Source of the DNA: an uncultured Clostridia bacterium
GTDB taxonomy: Bacteria; Bacillota; Clostridia; TANB77; CAG-508
Reading direction: 5' to 3'
Length of the DNA: 64,000 bases
Assembly (NCBI GenBank): GCA_934167495.1
Contig: CAKPKP010000003.1
Location: 1 to 64,000, forward strand
Both the position numbers and the translations under genes were made by a program. Within the stretch, counting starts at the first letter, position 1; every line of letters starts with the position of its first letter. A model generated the notes under the pieces. It made no database searches. It saw only the letters and a program-made list of their open reading frames with translations, and was not told the origin of the DNA. Below, in pieces: positions 1 to 8,802 of the stretch.

Positions 1-80
1 TGCTTTAAGCCTTTAATCTCACCAGCATAGCTGGCGGTTGTTGTTTCACTTCGTTTCACGAAGCTAAAGGCGTAATATAA
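1..80. other. Non-coding edge with two small hairpins
   Basis: No reading frame is open through this stretch on either strand. It holds two short inverted repeats: CCAGC-ata-GCTGG near 22-34 and CTTCG-tttca-CGAAG near 49-63. It could be the 3' end of a structured RNA or an intergenic repeat cut by the window edge. I cannot assign it. Confidence 0.3.
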
Positions 81-82
81 TA

Positions 83-115
83 AAAGAGTTGTTTATAAAA
101 AACAACTCTTTTTCA
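83..115. terminator. Bidirectional intrinsic terminator
   Basis: AAGAGTTGTTT pairs with AACAACTCTT around a short A-rich loop, with A-rich sequence on the left and a T-run on the right, so it can stop transcription in both directions. It lies beyond the 3' end of the small membrane protein gene at 158-400. Confidence 0.75.
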
Positions 116-157
116 TCTAATAAGAAATTCCTCAGAATTTCCTATTAAATAAATACT
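116..157 (-). repeat. Solitary C-module hairpin repeat
   Basis: An inverted repeat of the TAATAGGAAATTC...GAATTTCCTATTA type, with the linker AAAGTATTT on its flank when read on the minus strand. It matches the third hairpin of the composite repeats at 35.6, 49.9, 53.0 and 62.1 kb. It sits between the terminator at 83-115 and the 3' end of the neighbouring gene. Confidence 0.6.
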
Positions 158-400
158 TTAACATCTTTTCTTTTCATTGCATAGTGATAATATAATAAAT
201 ATAATTAATAAAATAAATAAAATAACTGCACTAGCTATTATAACAGCTAAATTTCCAGCTAATGCTGTCGCAGCTGTTATTCCAACTATTAGTCCAATAG
301 TAAATGTTAATAGTATTGATATTAAAAATATTACTATATTTATACAATTTAATGTTTTTCTTTCTTTTTTATTGCAACATATTGTTACTTGTGGTTCCAT
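158..400 (-). CDS. Small membrane protein of unknown function (80 aa)
   Basis: I do not recognise a family. The protein has a short cysteine-containing N-terminus (TICC) and two hydrophobic segments at about residues 20-42 and 47-72, then a charged tail ending in KKRC. The start is placed at MEPQ because AGGAGG lies eight bases upstream of it; the ATG three codons earlier overlaps that ribosome site. It stands alone on the minus strand, downstream of the dnaJ operon but with its own 5' gap. The charged ends around a helical hairpin suggest a small integral membrane protein; nothing more can be inferred. Confidence 0.6.
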   Translation of the reverse strand: MEPQVTICCNKKERKTLNCINIVIFLISILLTFTIGLIVGITAATALAGNLAVIIASAVILFILLIIFIILSLCNEKKRC

Positions 401-476
401 ATAAATCACCTCCTATTTTATAGGATTAGTATATTATATGGTACATTAATGACAAATGTGCAAATATTGTAGAATT

Positions 477-1634
477 TTATCCGAAAATTCCTCTCTTTTT
501 AATTGGTGGTTGTTCATTCATAGTTTTAGCAAGTTCTACCAATAATTTTCTTTGTTCAGGAGTTAATTTTTTAGGAACTTGCACTACTACTGTAAACACA
601 AAATCTCCTCTCCAATTTCCATTTACACTCTTAAATCCTTTATTTTTTATTGTAAATTTTGTTCCTGTAGCAGTACCTTCTGGAATTTTAAACTTTTCTT
701 TTGTTCCATCTACCATAGGTACTTCTATTTCAGTTCCAAGTACAGCCCCAGTATATGTTATTGGTATTTCACACAATACATGTTCTGCTTTTCTTGAGTA
801 AATACTGTGTCTTTTTACATGTATTGTTATATATAAATCACCTCTTGGTCCGCCTTTAGTTCCTGGCTCTCCTTCGCCTCTTAGCACTACTGTTTGACCA
901 TCATCAATACCTGCTGGAATTGTTACTTTTATTTTTACAGATTTTCTTATTTTTCCTTTACCTCTACATTCAGCACAAGGTTCTTTTATAACAGTTCCTG
1001 TACCATTACATGTAGAACATGTTTTTTGTGTAGCCATTTGTCCAAATGGTGTTGTTACAACTTGTTTTATTTTTCCTGCACCTTTACATACAGAACATGT
1101 TTCAGAATGTGTTCCTGGTTTTGCTCCAGTTCCAGAACAAGTTGGACATTCTTCATATCTATTTATGCTTACTTCTTTTTCTACTCCTAAGTAAGAGTCT
1201 TCAAAAGTAATTTCTAATCCTAATTTTAAATCTGCACCTTTACGTGGTCCAGAACTAGCTTTTGCTCTTGATGAACCTCCTCCGAAAAAAGATGAGAATA
1301 TGTCTCCTAAGTCACCAAAATCACCGAAGTCACTAAAACCTCCAAATCCATTAAAGCCAGAACCATATGAATAATATCCACCATTTTGACCTCCGCCAAA
1401 TCCTTGTGGACCTTCATGTCCAAATTGGTCATACATTTGTCTTTTTTGTTTATCTGATAAAACTTCATAAGCTTCATTTACTTCTTTAAACTTTGCTTCT
1501 GCTTCCTTTGGATTATCTGGATTAGCATCTGGATGATATTTTTTTGCTAATCTTCTATATGCTTTCTTTAATTCTTCATCTGTAGCATTTTTTTCTACAC
1601 CTAACACTTCATAATAATCTCTTTTTTGTGCCAT
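477..1634 (-). CDS. dnaJ: Chaperone protein DnaJ
   Basis: Hsp40 co-chaperone that delivers unfolded clients to DnaK and stimulates its ATPase. The 385 aa are full length. The J domain has HPD at about residues 34-36, followed by a Gly/Phe-rich linker (about 75-120). Four zinc-binding CxxCxGxG repeats (CPTCSGTG, CSVCKGAG, CSTCNGTG, CAECRGKG) lie at about 163-225, followed by the C-terminal substrate-binding domains. It is the last gene of the hrcA-grpE-dnaK-dnaJ cluster, 134 bases behind dnaK, and is probably co-transcribed from the HrcA-controlled promoter. Confidence 0.98.
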   Translation of the reverse strand: MAQKRDYYEVLGVEKNATDEELKKAYRRLAKKYHPDANPDNPKEAEAKFKEVNEAYEVLSDKQKRQMYDQFGHEGPQGFGGGQNGGYYSYGSGFNGFGGFSDFGDFGDLGDIFSSFFGGGSSRAKASSGPRKGADLKLGLEITFEDSYLGVEKEVSINRYEECPTCSGTGAKPGTHSETCSVCKGAGKIKQVVTTPFGQMATQKTCSTCNGTGTVIKEPCAECRGKGKIRKSVKIKVTIPAGIDDGQTVVLRGEGEPGTKGGPRGDLYITIHVKRHSIYSRKAEHVLCEIPITYTGAVLGTEIEVPMVDGTKEKFKIPEGTATGTKFTIKNKGFKSVNGNWRGDFVFTVVVQVPKKLTPEQRKLLVELAKTMNEQPPIKKRGIFG

Positions 1635-1768
1635 TTTTGGTCCTCACTATCTTTTCTATTTAATAGATTCTGTACTAAATAATAACACAATCTATAACTT
1701 TAATATTTGCGATAAAAATTCCTAATGCATAAAACTTGCAAAGGAATTTTTATCTTTAAGAATTAGTA

Positions 1769-3607
1769 TTAATTGTTATTATTATCATCTTCAACTTTAT
1801 AGTCAGCATCATATACATTTCCATTATTACCTTCAGTTGTTGTTTGTTCTGCACCTGCTCCTGGATTTTCTTTGTTTGCGCTATATAGTTTTTCTGAAAG
1901 TTCATAGAATACTTTTGTTAATTTGTCTGTAGCATCTTTTATTGTATCTACATTATTTGTTTCTAATGCTTTCTTTACATTATCTATTTCAGCTTCTACT
2001 TTAGCTTTTTCTTCACCACTTATTTTGTCTCCTAATTCTTCAAGTGTTTTTTGGCTATTATATACTAAGCTTTCAGCATTGTTTTTAGCTTCAATTTCTT
2101 CCTTTTTCTTTTTATCTTCAGATGCATGAGCTTCTGCATCTTTAACAGCTTTGTTTATATCTTCTTCAGATAAGTTTGTACTTGCTGTTATAGATACTTT
2201 TTGTTCATTTCCTGTAGCAGTATCTTTTGCTGATACGTGTACTATACCGTTAGCATCTATGTCGAATGTTACTTCGATTTGTGGTACTCCTCTTGGAGCT
2301 GGTGGGATTCCTGTTAATTGGAACCTACCTAGTGTTTTATTATATGCTGCCATTTCTCTTTCACCTTGTAATACATGAACTTCAACACTAGTTTGTCCAT
2401 CTCCTGCTGTTGAGAATATTTGTGATTTTTTAGTTGGTATTGTTGTATTTCTTTCGATTAATTTTGTAAATACACCACCATATGTTTCAATACCTAATGA
2501 TAATGGTGTTACATCTAGTAATACTAAGTCTTTAACATCTCCTGATAAAACACCACCTTGTATAGCAGCACCTACTGCAACACATTCATCTGGGTTAATC
2601 CCTTTATTTGGTTCTTTTCCTGTTATCCTTTTAACTGTTTCTTGAACCATTGGAACTCTTGTAGATCCACCAACTAATAAAACTTGATCAATTTTATCAG
2701 CTGTTAATCCAGCATCTTTTAAAGCTTGATTTACAGGTCCAGTTGTAGATTCTACTAAATCTCTTATTAATTCCTCGAATTTTGGTCTTGTTAATGTAAT
2801 ATCTAAGTGTTTTGGTCCTGTACTATCAGCTGTGATAAATGGTAAATTGATTTGTGTTTGTTGCATACCAGATAATTCTATTTTAGCTTTTTCAGCAGCT
2901 TCTTTTAATCTTTGCATTGCCATTTTATCTGTTTTTAAATCTATTCCATTTGATTTTTTAAATTCATCTACTAGATAATCTATAATTCTATTATCAAAAT
3001 CATCTCCACCTAGTCTATTATTTCCACTTGTTGCTAAAACTTCAAAAACTCCATCGCCTATGTCTAGTATAGAAACATCGAAAGTTCCTCCACCTAAGTC
3101 ATAAACCATTATTTTTTGATCTTTATCTTCTTTGTCCATTCCGTATGCTAAAGCAGCAGCTGTTGGTTCATTTATAATTCTTAGTACTTCTAATCCTGCT
3201 ATTTTTCCTGCATCCTTTGTAGCTTGTCTTTGACTATCGCTAAAATATGCTGGAACTGTTATAACAGCTTGAGTTACTTTTGTTCCTAAATAATTTTCAG
3301 CATCTGCTTTTAATTTTTGAAGAATCATTGCTGATATTTCTTGTGGTGTAAATTCATCTTCCTCTATTTTTACTTTTTTGTTTGTTCCCATGTCTCTTTT
3401 TATTGATATAACTGTATGTTCTGGGTTTGTAACAGCTTGACGTTTTGCAATTTGTCCAACTAATCTTTCACCATTTTTTGAAAAAGCAACTACAGATGGT
3501 GTAGTTCTATTTCCTTCTGGATTTGGGATTACAACTGCTTCTCCACCTTCCATTACAGCTACACATGAGTTTGTTGTTCCTAGGTCAATACCTATAATTT
3601 TTCCCAT
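1769..3607 (-). CDS. dnaK: Chaperone protein DnaK (Hsp70)
   Basis: ATP-dependent Hsp70 chaperone of the cytosol. The 612 aa carry the N-terminal actin-like ATPase domain with GIDLGTTNSC at residues 5-14, the phosphate-2 motif DLGGGTFDVS near 170, and the NEPTAAALAYG signature. The substrate-binding beta domain follows, then a helical lid and an Asn-rich tail (EDDNNNN) in place of the common EEVD-like end. AGGAGG lies just upstream of the ATG. It works with GrpE and DnaJ encoded on either side. The operon is expected to be induced by heat through loss of HrcA repression. Confidence 0.99.
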   Translation of the reverse strand: MGKIIGIDLGTTNSCVAVMEGGEAVVIPNPEGNRTTPSVVAFSKNGERLVGQIAKRQAVTNPEHTVISIKRDMGTNKKVKIEEDEFTPQEISAMILQKLKADAENYLGTKVTQAVITVPAYFSDSQRQATKDAGKIAGLEVLRIINEPTAAALAYGMDKEDKDQKIMVYDLGGGTFDVSILDIGDGVFEVLATSGNNRLGGDDFDNRIIDYLVDEFKKSNGIDLKTDKMAMQRLKEAAEKAKIELSGMQQTQINLPFITADSTGPKHLDITLTRPKFEELIRDLVESTTGPVNQALKDAGLTADKIDQVLLVGGSTRVPMVQETVKRITGKEPNKGINPDECVAVGAAIQGGVLSGDVKDLVLLDVTPLSLGIETYGGVFTKLIERNTTIPTKKSQIFSTAGDGQTSVEVHVLQGEREMAAYNKTLGRFQLTGIPPAPRGVPQIEVTFDIDANGIVHVSAKDTATGNEQKVSITASTNLSEEDINKAVKDAEAHASEDKKKKEEIEAKNNAESLVYNSQKTLEELGDKISGEEKAKVEAEIDNVKKALETNNVDTIKDATDKLTKVFYELSEKLYSANKENPGAGAEQTTTEGNNGNVYDADYKVEDDNNNN

Positions 3608-3686
3608 ATTAACTTCCTCCTATTTTTATTTATATTATTATTATTTTCTTTTGTTATAATTTATATTAATTTAATTAATATCTTTA

Positions 3687-4196
3687 TTAGTTTGCAACAG
3701 ATACCATAGCATGTCTAATTACTTTTGTACCTATTGTATAACCTTTTCTGTATTCTTCAATTATTTCTTGTTCACCTTTTGATTCATCTTCTATATGACT
3801 TACAGCTTCATGTAAACTTGGATCAAAAGTCTTTCCTACTGTTTCTATTGTTTTTACTCCATATCTTTCCAAGATATCTAGTAATTGTTTTTGTACTAAT
3901 TTTACTCCATCTTGGTAACTAGTATCATCAGTTTTTGCATCAACTGCTTTTTCTAGATTATCTACAACTGGTAATATTGATGTTACTATATCACCAATTA
4001 AAGAATTATATAAAGTTTCTCTATCTTTTGCACTTCTCTTTTTGTAATTTTCAAATTCAGCCATCATTCTTTTGTATCTGTCTGTTAGTTCATCAATTTC
4101 TGCTTGTTTTTCATCTATATTTGCTTGATTTTTTTCTTCAACTTCTTTTGATTGTTCTAAATTTTCTTGATTTTCAACTTCTAAATTTTCTTCCAT
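3687..4196 (-). CDS. grpE: Nucleotide exchange factor GrpE
   Basis: Releases ADP from DnaK. At 169 aa it has the family layout: an acidic Glu/Gln-rich N-terminus, a long coiled coil (about residues 25-75), then the C-terminal beta domain with the conserved signature around VKTIETVGKTFDPSLHEAV and a GYTIGTKVIRHAMV end. It is 15 bases behind hrcA and 79 ahead of dnaK, so it is the second gene of the heat-shock operon. AGGAGG precedes the start. Confidence 0.97.
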   Translation of the reverse strand: MEENLEVENQENLEQSKEVEEKNQANIDEKQAEIDELTDRYKRMMAEFENYKKRSAKDRETLYNSLIGDIVTSILPVVDNLEKAVDAKTDDTSYQDGVKLVQKQLLDILERYGVKTIETVGKTFDPSLHEAVSHIEDESKGEQEIIEEYRKGYTIGTKVIRHAMVSVAN

Positions 4197-4211
4197 GTGA
4201 CCTCCTATTAT

Positions 4212-5234
4212 TTAAAATTTACCTTTTTTAAAATCTTCATTTATTTTTTTACTGATATATTTCATAACTGATATTACTTTTGAATAATCCATTCTTGTAG
4301 GTCCTATTATTCCTATTGTACCTATATCTTTATCTTCTAATAAATGATTGAATGTTACTATACTAAAATTTTTTAATTCTTCATATTCTGATTCATTTCC
4401 TATATATACATTTACATTTTCAGCTATTCCTGTATTTAATACATCTGCTACTAAATCTTTAGCATCTAATACATTTAAGAAATCTCTTGCAACATCCATC
4501 TTTTTAAATTCTGGTAAATCAAATACTTTATTTGCTCCTTCTAGATAAATCTTATCGTTTTCTTCTAATAGCTTGTTTATTTCTTCTATAATTTTACGAA
4601 TTATTTTAACTCCTGTTTTCATTTCATTTACTATATATTCTTCAAGTGGTCCATCTAATTTTTCTAGTGGTTTTCCTACTAATTTTGAGTTAAATATATA
4701 AGTTAAATTATCAACTTGTTTTTGAGTTATATCTTCATCAAATTTTATTATTGATTCCCTTATAATTCCAGAATCAGTTAATATTACAGCCATTAGTACT
4801 CTGCTTCCCAAAAGAACAAATTTTATATCTGCTATTTCATGCTTATTTACTTTTGGTCCTATTGCAACAGTAGTATAATGAGTTATTTCTGATAAAGTAC
4901 TTGTTGCAATTTTAGTTAAATCTTCTATTTCATTTACTTTAGTTTCAAGCTTAGATTTGATATATTGCATTTCTTTTGCTGTTATTTTATCATCTCTTAA
5001 TAACTCATCTACGTAATATCTATAACCTTTTTGAGAAGGTACTCTTCCTGCTGAGGTATGTGGCTTTTCTAAGAAACCTATTTTTTCTAATTCAGCCATA
5101 TCATTTCTTATTGTTGCACTACTTACTCCTAAATTTTCCTTATCTACTAGGCTACCAGAGCTTACAGGCTCTGCTGTTTCAATATATTCTTCTATTATTG
5201 CTTGAAGTATTTTTTTCTTTCTATTATCAAGCAT
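4212..5234 (-). CDS. hrcA: Heat-inducible transcription repressor HrcA
   Basis: Represses class I heat-shock genes by binding CIRCE inverted repeats, with activity dependent on GroEL in characterised Bacillota. The 340 aa contain an N-terminal winged helix with the recognition region SSATIRNDMAELEKIGFL, then GRVPS-KGYRYYVD, and a C-terminal GAF-like dimerisation domain ending in IGIIGPTRMDYSKVI. The start is placed at MLDNRK because AGAGGTGAAAAT precedes it; the longer frame begins seven codons upstream, inside the operator region. It is first in the operon and sits behind two CIRCE-like sites, so it is autoregulated. Confidence 0.97.
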   Translation of the reverse strand: MLDNRKKKILQAIIEEYIETAEPVSSGSLVDKENLGVSSATIRNDMAELEKIGFLEKPHTSAGRVPSQKGYRYYVDELLRDDKITAKEMQYIKSKLETKVNEIEDLTKIATSTLSEITHYTTVAIGPKVNKHEIADIKFVLLGSRVLMAVILTDSGIIRESIIKFDEDITQKQVDNLTYIFNSKLVGKPLEKLDGPLEEYIVNEMKTGVKIIRKIIEEINKLLEENDKIYLEGANKVFDLPEFKKMDVARDFLNVLDAKDLVADVLNTGIAENVNVYIGNESEYEELKNFSIVTFNHLLEDKDIGTIGIIGPTRMDYSKVISVMKYISKKINEDFKKGKF

Positions 5235-5248
5235 ATTTTCACCTCTTA

Positions 5249-5275
5249 TTAGCAAAGTTCAGTATTGATTGCTAA
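5249..5275. promoter_or_regulatory. CIRCE-like HrcA operator, copy 1
   Basis: Exactly 27 bases with the CIRCE geometry of 9-9-9: TTAGCAAAG, nine bases, GATTGCTAA. Relative to the classical TTAGCACTC/GAGTGCTAA the outer TTAGCA/TGCTAA is kept and the inner triplet has drifted. It lies 14 bases before the hrcA start, overlapping the transcript leader. Confidence 0.8.
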
Positions 5276-5284
5276 CGTATATAT

Positions 5285-5311
5285 ATTATATCCTTTTTTA
5301 GCAATTGTCAA
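5285..5311 (-). promoter_or_regulatory. hrcA operon promoter
   Basis: On the minus strand TTGACA (5306-5311) and TATAAT (5285-5290) are separated by 15 bases. The -35 lies inside the second CIRCE-like site and the -10 lies between the two sites, so bound HrcA would block polymerase. The 15-base spacer is short; a shifted -10 (TAATAT) would give 17. Confidence 0.6.
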
Positions 5312-5324
5312 TACTGTTTGCTAA
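5298..5324. promoter_or_regulatory. CIRCE-like HrcA operator, copy 2
   Basis: A second 27-base site with the same 9-9-9 spacing: TTAGCAATT, nine bases, GTTTGCTAA. Both copies share TTAGCAA/TTGCTAA, which suggests the operator and the HrcA of this lineage have drifted together. It overlaps the -35 box of the hrcA promoter. Confidence 0.8.
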
Positions 5325-5409
5325 TTTTTTATGTATTTTTTTACACTTTTTTCTGTAATGCTTTTACTTCAAGGCTTTTTAAAGTTTAGTTTTTTTAAAA
5401 ACTTCCCCT

Positions 5410-5596
5410 TTATATTTTTTTAATTTCACCGCAAGCAATTTTAGTACCAGAATTTCCACTTGGTTGTGTTACAAAATCATCTGGTTTATCATATATTATT
5501 ACTACTTTTCCAATTATCTCTTCAATATTAAACTTGTTTGTTAATACTGTCATATATGCATTTTCATTTTTTCTTATTTATTTGCATAAAATTCAT
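5410..5596 (-). pseudogene. Internally deleted Cu/Zn superoxide dismutase-family remnant
   Basis: The 3' half encodes the C-terminus of a SodC-family protein: IIGKVVIIYDKPDDF, TQPSGNSG, KIACGEI. These are the family's terminal signatures. The 5' end keeps a perfect AAGGAGG site and ATG, but the frame (MNFMQINKKK) stops after ten codons. The central part with the metal-binding histidines is missing and the two ends are in different frames. I read this as a gene that lost its middle by deletion. Confidence 0.7.
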
Positions 5597-5650
5597 CACA
5601 AATTACCTCCTTATTAACTATATGCTAATTAAGGTAAAACTGTTTTTATT

Positions 5651-6769
5651 TTATACAAATTCTTCCCAAACTATATTTGCAAAATCAATTCCTTTGTTTG
5701 TTAATTTTATACTATCCGCTTCTATTTCAATTAACTCTTTTTTTACCAATTTATTTAATTCTTCTTTATACCAAAATATAGGATTCTTTATAAATTTTTC
5801 TTTAAACTTTGAAATTCTAACACCTTCTATTTTTCTCAAATTAAGAAGCATATATTCTTTCATTTCATCATCTATATTTTGTACTTCTTCTATTTCTCTT
5901 AAATTTTTAAAATTATTTTCTATTATATATCTTTTCAAATTATTTGTATTAGAATATCTAGTTTTATTCAAATAAGAATGTGCAGAAACGCCTATACCTA
6001 TATATTCTTTTTGAGACCAACAATCCATATTATGTTTTGATTCAAATCCTGGTTTTGAAAAATTTGAAATTTCATAATGAATGTATCCGGCTTTTTCTAA
6101 AATTTCTTTTACTTTCCAATACATTTTTCTTTCATCATCTTCACTTGGTAATTTTAATATTCCTTCTTCTACTAATTTCTCTAATTTTGTTCCTTCTTCT
6201 AAAATCAAAGAATAAACTGAAATATGTTCTGGATTTAAATTTACTACTTTTGTTATAGTTTCTTCCACATCATCTACACTTTGATTTGGAAGTCCTATCA
6301 TTACATCTACATTAATGTTTTTATACTCTAAATTTCTTGCTATTTGGTATATTTCTAAAAATTCTTCATATGTATGAATTCTTCCAATTTCCTTTAAAAT
6401 TTTATTATTAGTTGATTGCATTCCTATGCTTAATCTATTTACTCCAATTTCTTTATATAATTTAAGTTTTTCGTAAGAAGCTGAACCTGGATTTATTTCT
6501 ATTGTGAATTCAGTATCTTTCATAACATATTTTTTTATATCTATTTTTTCAAAATCTTCTTTACTACAAAGCGATGGAGTTCCTCCGCCTATGTAAATAG
6601 TTTTTACATTATAATTCTTTATTTTTAATAATTCTGTATTTAGTTCCTCATTTAATTTTCTTATATATTCTTCTATTAAATTTTCTGCACCAGAATATGA
6701 AACAAAATCACAATAATAACATTTTTGCTTGCAGAATGGCATATGTATATATATTCCTATATCTTTCAT
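5651..6769 (-). CDS. hemW: HemW-like radical SAM protein (coproporphyrinogen dehydrogenase family)
   Basis: The 372 aa have the radical SAM cluster motif CKQKCYYCDF at about residues 13-22, the GGGTPS motif, NPGS, and the family's GIGVSAHSYL stretch. In characterised bacteria HemW is a heme-binding chaperone, not the anaerobic coproporphyrinogen oxidase HemN. No other heme genes are visible, so the heme-chaperone reading is from family knowledge. The gene starts two bases after whiA ends and is the last of a prmC-whiA-hemW run. Confidence 0.9.
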   Translation of the reverse strand: MKDIGIYIHMPFCKQKCYYCDFVSYSGAENLIEEYIRKLNEELNTELLKIKNYNVKTIYIGGGTPSLCSKEDFEKIDIKKYVMKDTEFTIEINPGSASYEKLKLYKEIGVNRLSIGMQSTNNKILKEIGRIHTYEEFLEIYQIARNLEYKNINVDVMIGLPNQSVDDVEETITKVVNLNPEHISVYSLILEEGTKLEKLVEEGILKLPSEDDERKMYWKVKEILEKAGYIHYEISNFSKPGFESKHNMDCWSQKEYIGIGVSAHSYLNKTRYSNTNNLKRYIIENNFKNLREIEEVQNIDDEMKEYMLLNLRKIEGVRISKFKEKFIKNPIFWYKEELNKLVKKELIEIEADSIKLTNKGIDFANIVWEEFV

Positions 6770-6770
6770 T

Positions 6771-7634
6771 CTAAATTCCTTTTCTTATTTCATTTGCTAT
6801 CTCTTGAATCTTCTTTAACCTATGATTTACTCCAGATTTTCCAAGTATAGGACTAATCATTTGTCCTAATTCTTTTAAACTAGCATCTGGATTTTCAATT
6901 CTTAATCCTGCTATTTCTTTTAAATCTTCAGATAATGTATCAAACTTTTTCATCTTCTTTAAGAATTTTATATCATCTATTTGAGAAACTGATGCATTAA
7001 TTACTTTATTTAAGTTTGCTGTTTCACAATTTACTTTTCTATTTACATTGTTTCTCATATCTCTCATTACTCTTATTTCTTCATATTTTAGTACTGATTT
7101 ATTTGCTCCTATTAATGCCATAAATTTTGAAATTTCTTCCCCACCTTTTATGTACAAAGAATAACTTGATACTTTATCTATGTATTTAGCTATTATACCA
7201 AATTTTTTTAATATAGAATTTATATAATTCAAATTTTCCAGATTATTAAATAATATTTCTAAATGATATTTTTTATTTGGATCATTTATAGAACCAGAGC
7301 CACAAAAAGATCCTCTTACAACACACTTTAATTTTTCATCATCTAAATTATCTTTTTCATTTAAAAAATCAGTAATAACATTTTTTCTAATCGATGCCGT
7401 ATATAATTTTCCTCTTATTTCTGGTTCATAATCAATATGTAAATTAAATAATATTTTATAAAATCTTTCTATATTAAATTCATTTTCTGTAATATATTCA
7501 AAATATCCTTCTCTTTTAATGCAATTTCCTGATAGTATGTATCCTATAAATTCTGCTTTATTTACAGCACTATTATTTACAGGCATTTTACTTAATTCTT
7601 CTTTTACATCAGATGAAAAAGACATTTCACTCAC
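6771..7634 (-). CDS. whiA: DNA-binding protein WhiA
   Basis: Conserved Gram-positive regulator of cell division and chromosome segregation, related to the sporulation factor WhiA of actinomycetes. The 287 aa comprise the degenerate LAGLIDADG homing-endonuclease-like N-terminal region, which begins FSSDVKEELSK, and a C-terminal helix-turn-helix ending in GKSGVNHRLKKI. The family usually sits with yvcK and rapZ; those are absent here and it is instead between prmC (8-base overlap) and hemW. Confidence 0.93.
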   Translation of the reverse strand: MSEMSFSSDVKEELSKMPVNNSAVNKAEFIGYILSGNCIKREGYFEYITENEFNIERFYKILFNLHIDYEPEIRGKLYTASIRKNVITDFLNEKDNLDDEKLKCVVRGSFCGSGSINDPNKKYHLEILFNNLENLNYINSILKKFGIIAKYIDKVSSYSLYIKGGEEISKFMALIGANKSVLKYEEIRVMRDMRNNVNRKVNCETANLNKVINASVSQIDDIKFLKKMKKFDTLSEDLKEIAGLRIENPDASLKELGQMISPILGKSGVNHRLKKIQEIANEIRKGI

Positions 7635-8478
7635 CTACTTTCTGTGCAATAATAATTCTATCATTTCCAAATAAATCTTTTTTTGAATAAATATTTTTAT
7701 ATTTCTTTTCATTTTTTAAAATTCCTATAACTTCGTTTTTTTGATCATATCCTATTTCTAAACATAAATATCCATCTTCTTTTAAATATTTATATGATTC
7801 ACTTGATAACTTTCTATAAAAATCTAAACCATCTTTTCCACCATCTAATGCAATTTTAGGTTCATGTTTAACTTCTATCGATAGTTCATTTATTACATTT
7901 TCTCTTATGTATGGAGGATTTGAAACTATTATATCAAAATCATTTTCTTCTAAATAATTAAACAAATCTGATTCTATAAATTTTATATTAACATTATTAT
8001 TAAAAGCATTTTTTTCTGCTATTTTCAAAGCTTCTTTGCTTATGTCTAGTGCCATAACATTTGAATTTTTTATATATTTTGCAAGTGAAACTGCTATTGC
8101 TCCACTTCCTGTACAAACATCTAAAATTTTATTTTTATCATCATTTGCTAAACTTATTACTTCCTCTACTAATATTTCTGTATCCGCTCTCGGTATTAAT
8201 ACATTCTCATCCACAAAAAAATTAAGTTTCATAAATTCTTGATTATTTGTTATATACTGCAATGGTATTCCATTTTTTAATTTATTTATATACTGAAAGT
8301 ATTTCTCTTCATCTTCTTTTGCCATTTCTTTTGAATCATTTATTATTATATATTCTTTTTCTATTTTGAGCACCATACATAGAACTATTTTTGCTTTTAT
8401 TATAGCTTCATCTATGTTATTATCTTTTAATATTTTTACGGCTTCTTCTAAAACTCTTTTTATTTGCAAACTCATCAT
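7627..8478 (-). CDS. prmC: Peptide chain release factor N5-glutamine methyltransferase
   Basis: Methylates the Gln of the GGQ motif of release factors RF1/RF2 using S-adenosylmethionine. The 283 aa have the SAM-binding loop LDVCTGSGAIAVSLA near residue 112, the catalytic NPPYI motif near 185 and the N-terminal helical bundle typical of PrmC. The start is one of two adjacent ATGs. No prfA is adjacent here, which is the usual partner. It overlaps whiA by 8 bases. Confidence 0.95.
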   Translation of the reverse strand: MMSLQIKRVLEEAVKILKDNNIDEAIIKAKIVLCMVLKIEKEYIIINDSKEMAKEDEEKYFQYINKLKNGIPLQYITNNQEFMKLNFFVDENVLIPRADTEILVEEVISLANDDKNKILDVCTGSGAIAVSLAKYIKNSNVMALDISKEALKIAEKNAFNNNVNIKFIESDLFNYLEENDFDIIVSNPPYIRENVINELSIEVKHEPKIALDGGKDGLDFYRKLSSESYKYLKEDGYLCLEIGYDQKNEVIGILKNEKKYKNIYSKKDLFGNDRIIIAQKVGE

Positions 8479-8570
8479 TCCTTACAAAATTATTTTTGAA
8501 ATTATATCACATTTTTTATTGAATATCTATGATATTTAATATATAATTAAACAAAATTGGAGGATTTAAT

Positions 8571-8726
8571 ATGAAAATTAAAGATATTAAACTTATGAAA
8601 ATTTCTGTAATAAAAGATGAACAAAAAATATATGAAGGAGATGTTGAGAAAGCTCCCGAAGAAATACAAATGTTAGAAACTAAAAGTATACACTTTGATT
8701 CTGGAGAAATGATAATAAATGTATAA
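8571..8726 (+). CDS. Small unknown protein (51 aa)
   Basis: A short frame starting MKIKDIKLMK and ending GEMIINV, preceded by GGAGG with good spacing and followed directly by an intrinsic terminator, so it looks like a complete monocistronic unit. It is charged, has no membrane segment and no motif I recognise. It is divergent from prmC, and a promoter-like AT stretch lies between them. Confidence 0.55.
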   Translation: MKIKDIKLMKISVIKDEQKIYEGDVEKAPEEIQMLETKSIHFDSGEMIINV

Positions 8727-8756
8727 ACAGCAAGTATTTAAACTTGCTGTTTTTTA
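8727..8756 (+). terminator. Intrinsic terminator
   Basis: ACAGCAAGT pairs with ACTTGCTGT followed by TTTTTT, directly behind the stop of the 51-aa gene. Confidence 0.85.
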
Positions 8757-8802
8757 TCTAATATGATTTTTTTCTAAATTTTCTTTAGATATATATACAA
8801 AA

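Noticed and set aside
894..1190. Open frames opposite dnaJ, dnaK, grpE and other conserved genes
   Set aside because: They lie antisense to strongly conserved coding sequence, lack ribosome sites and have the skewed composition of shadow frames.
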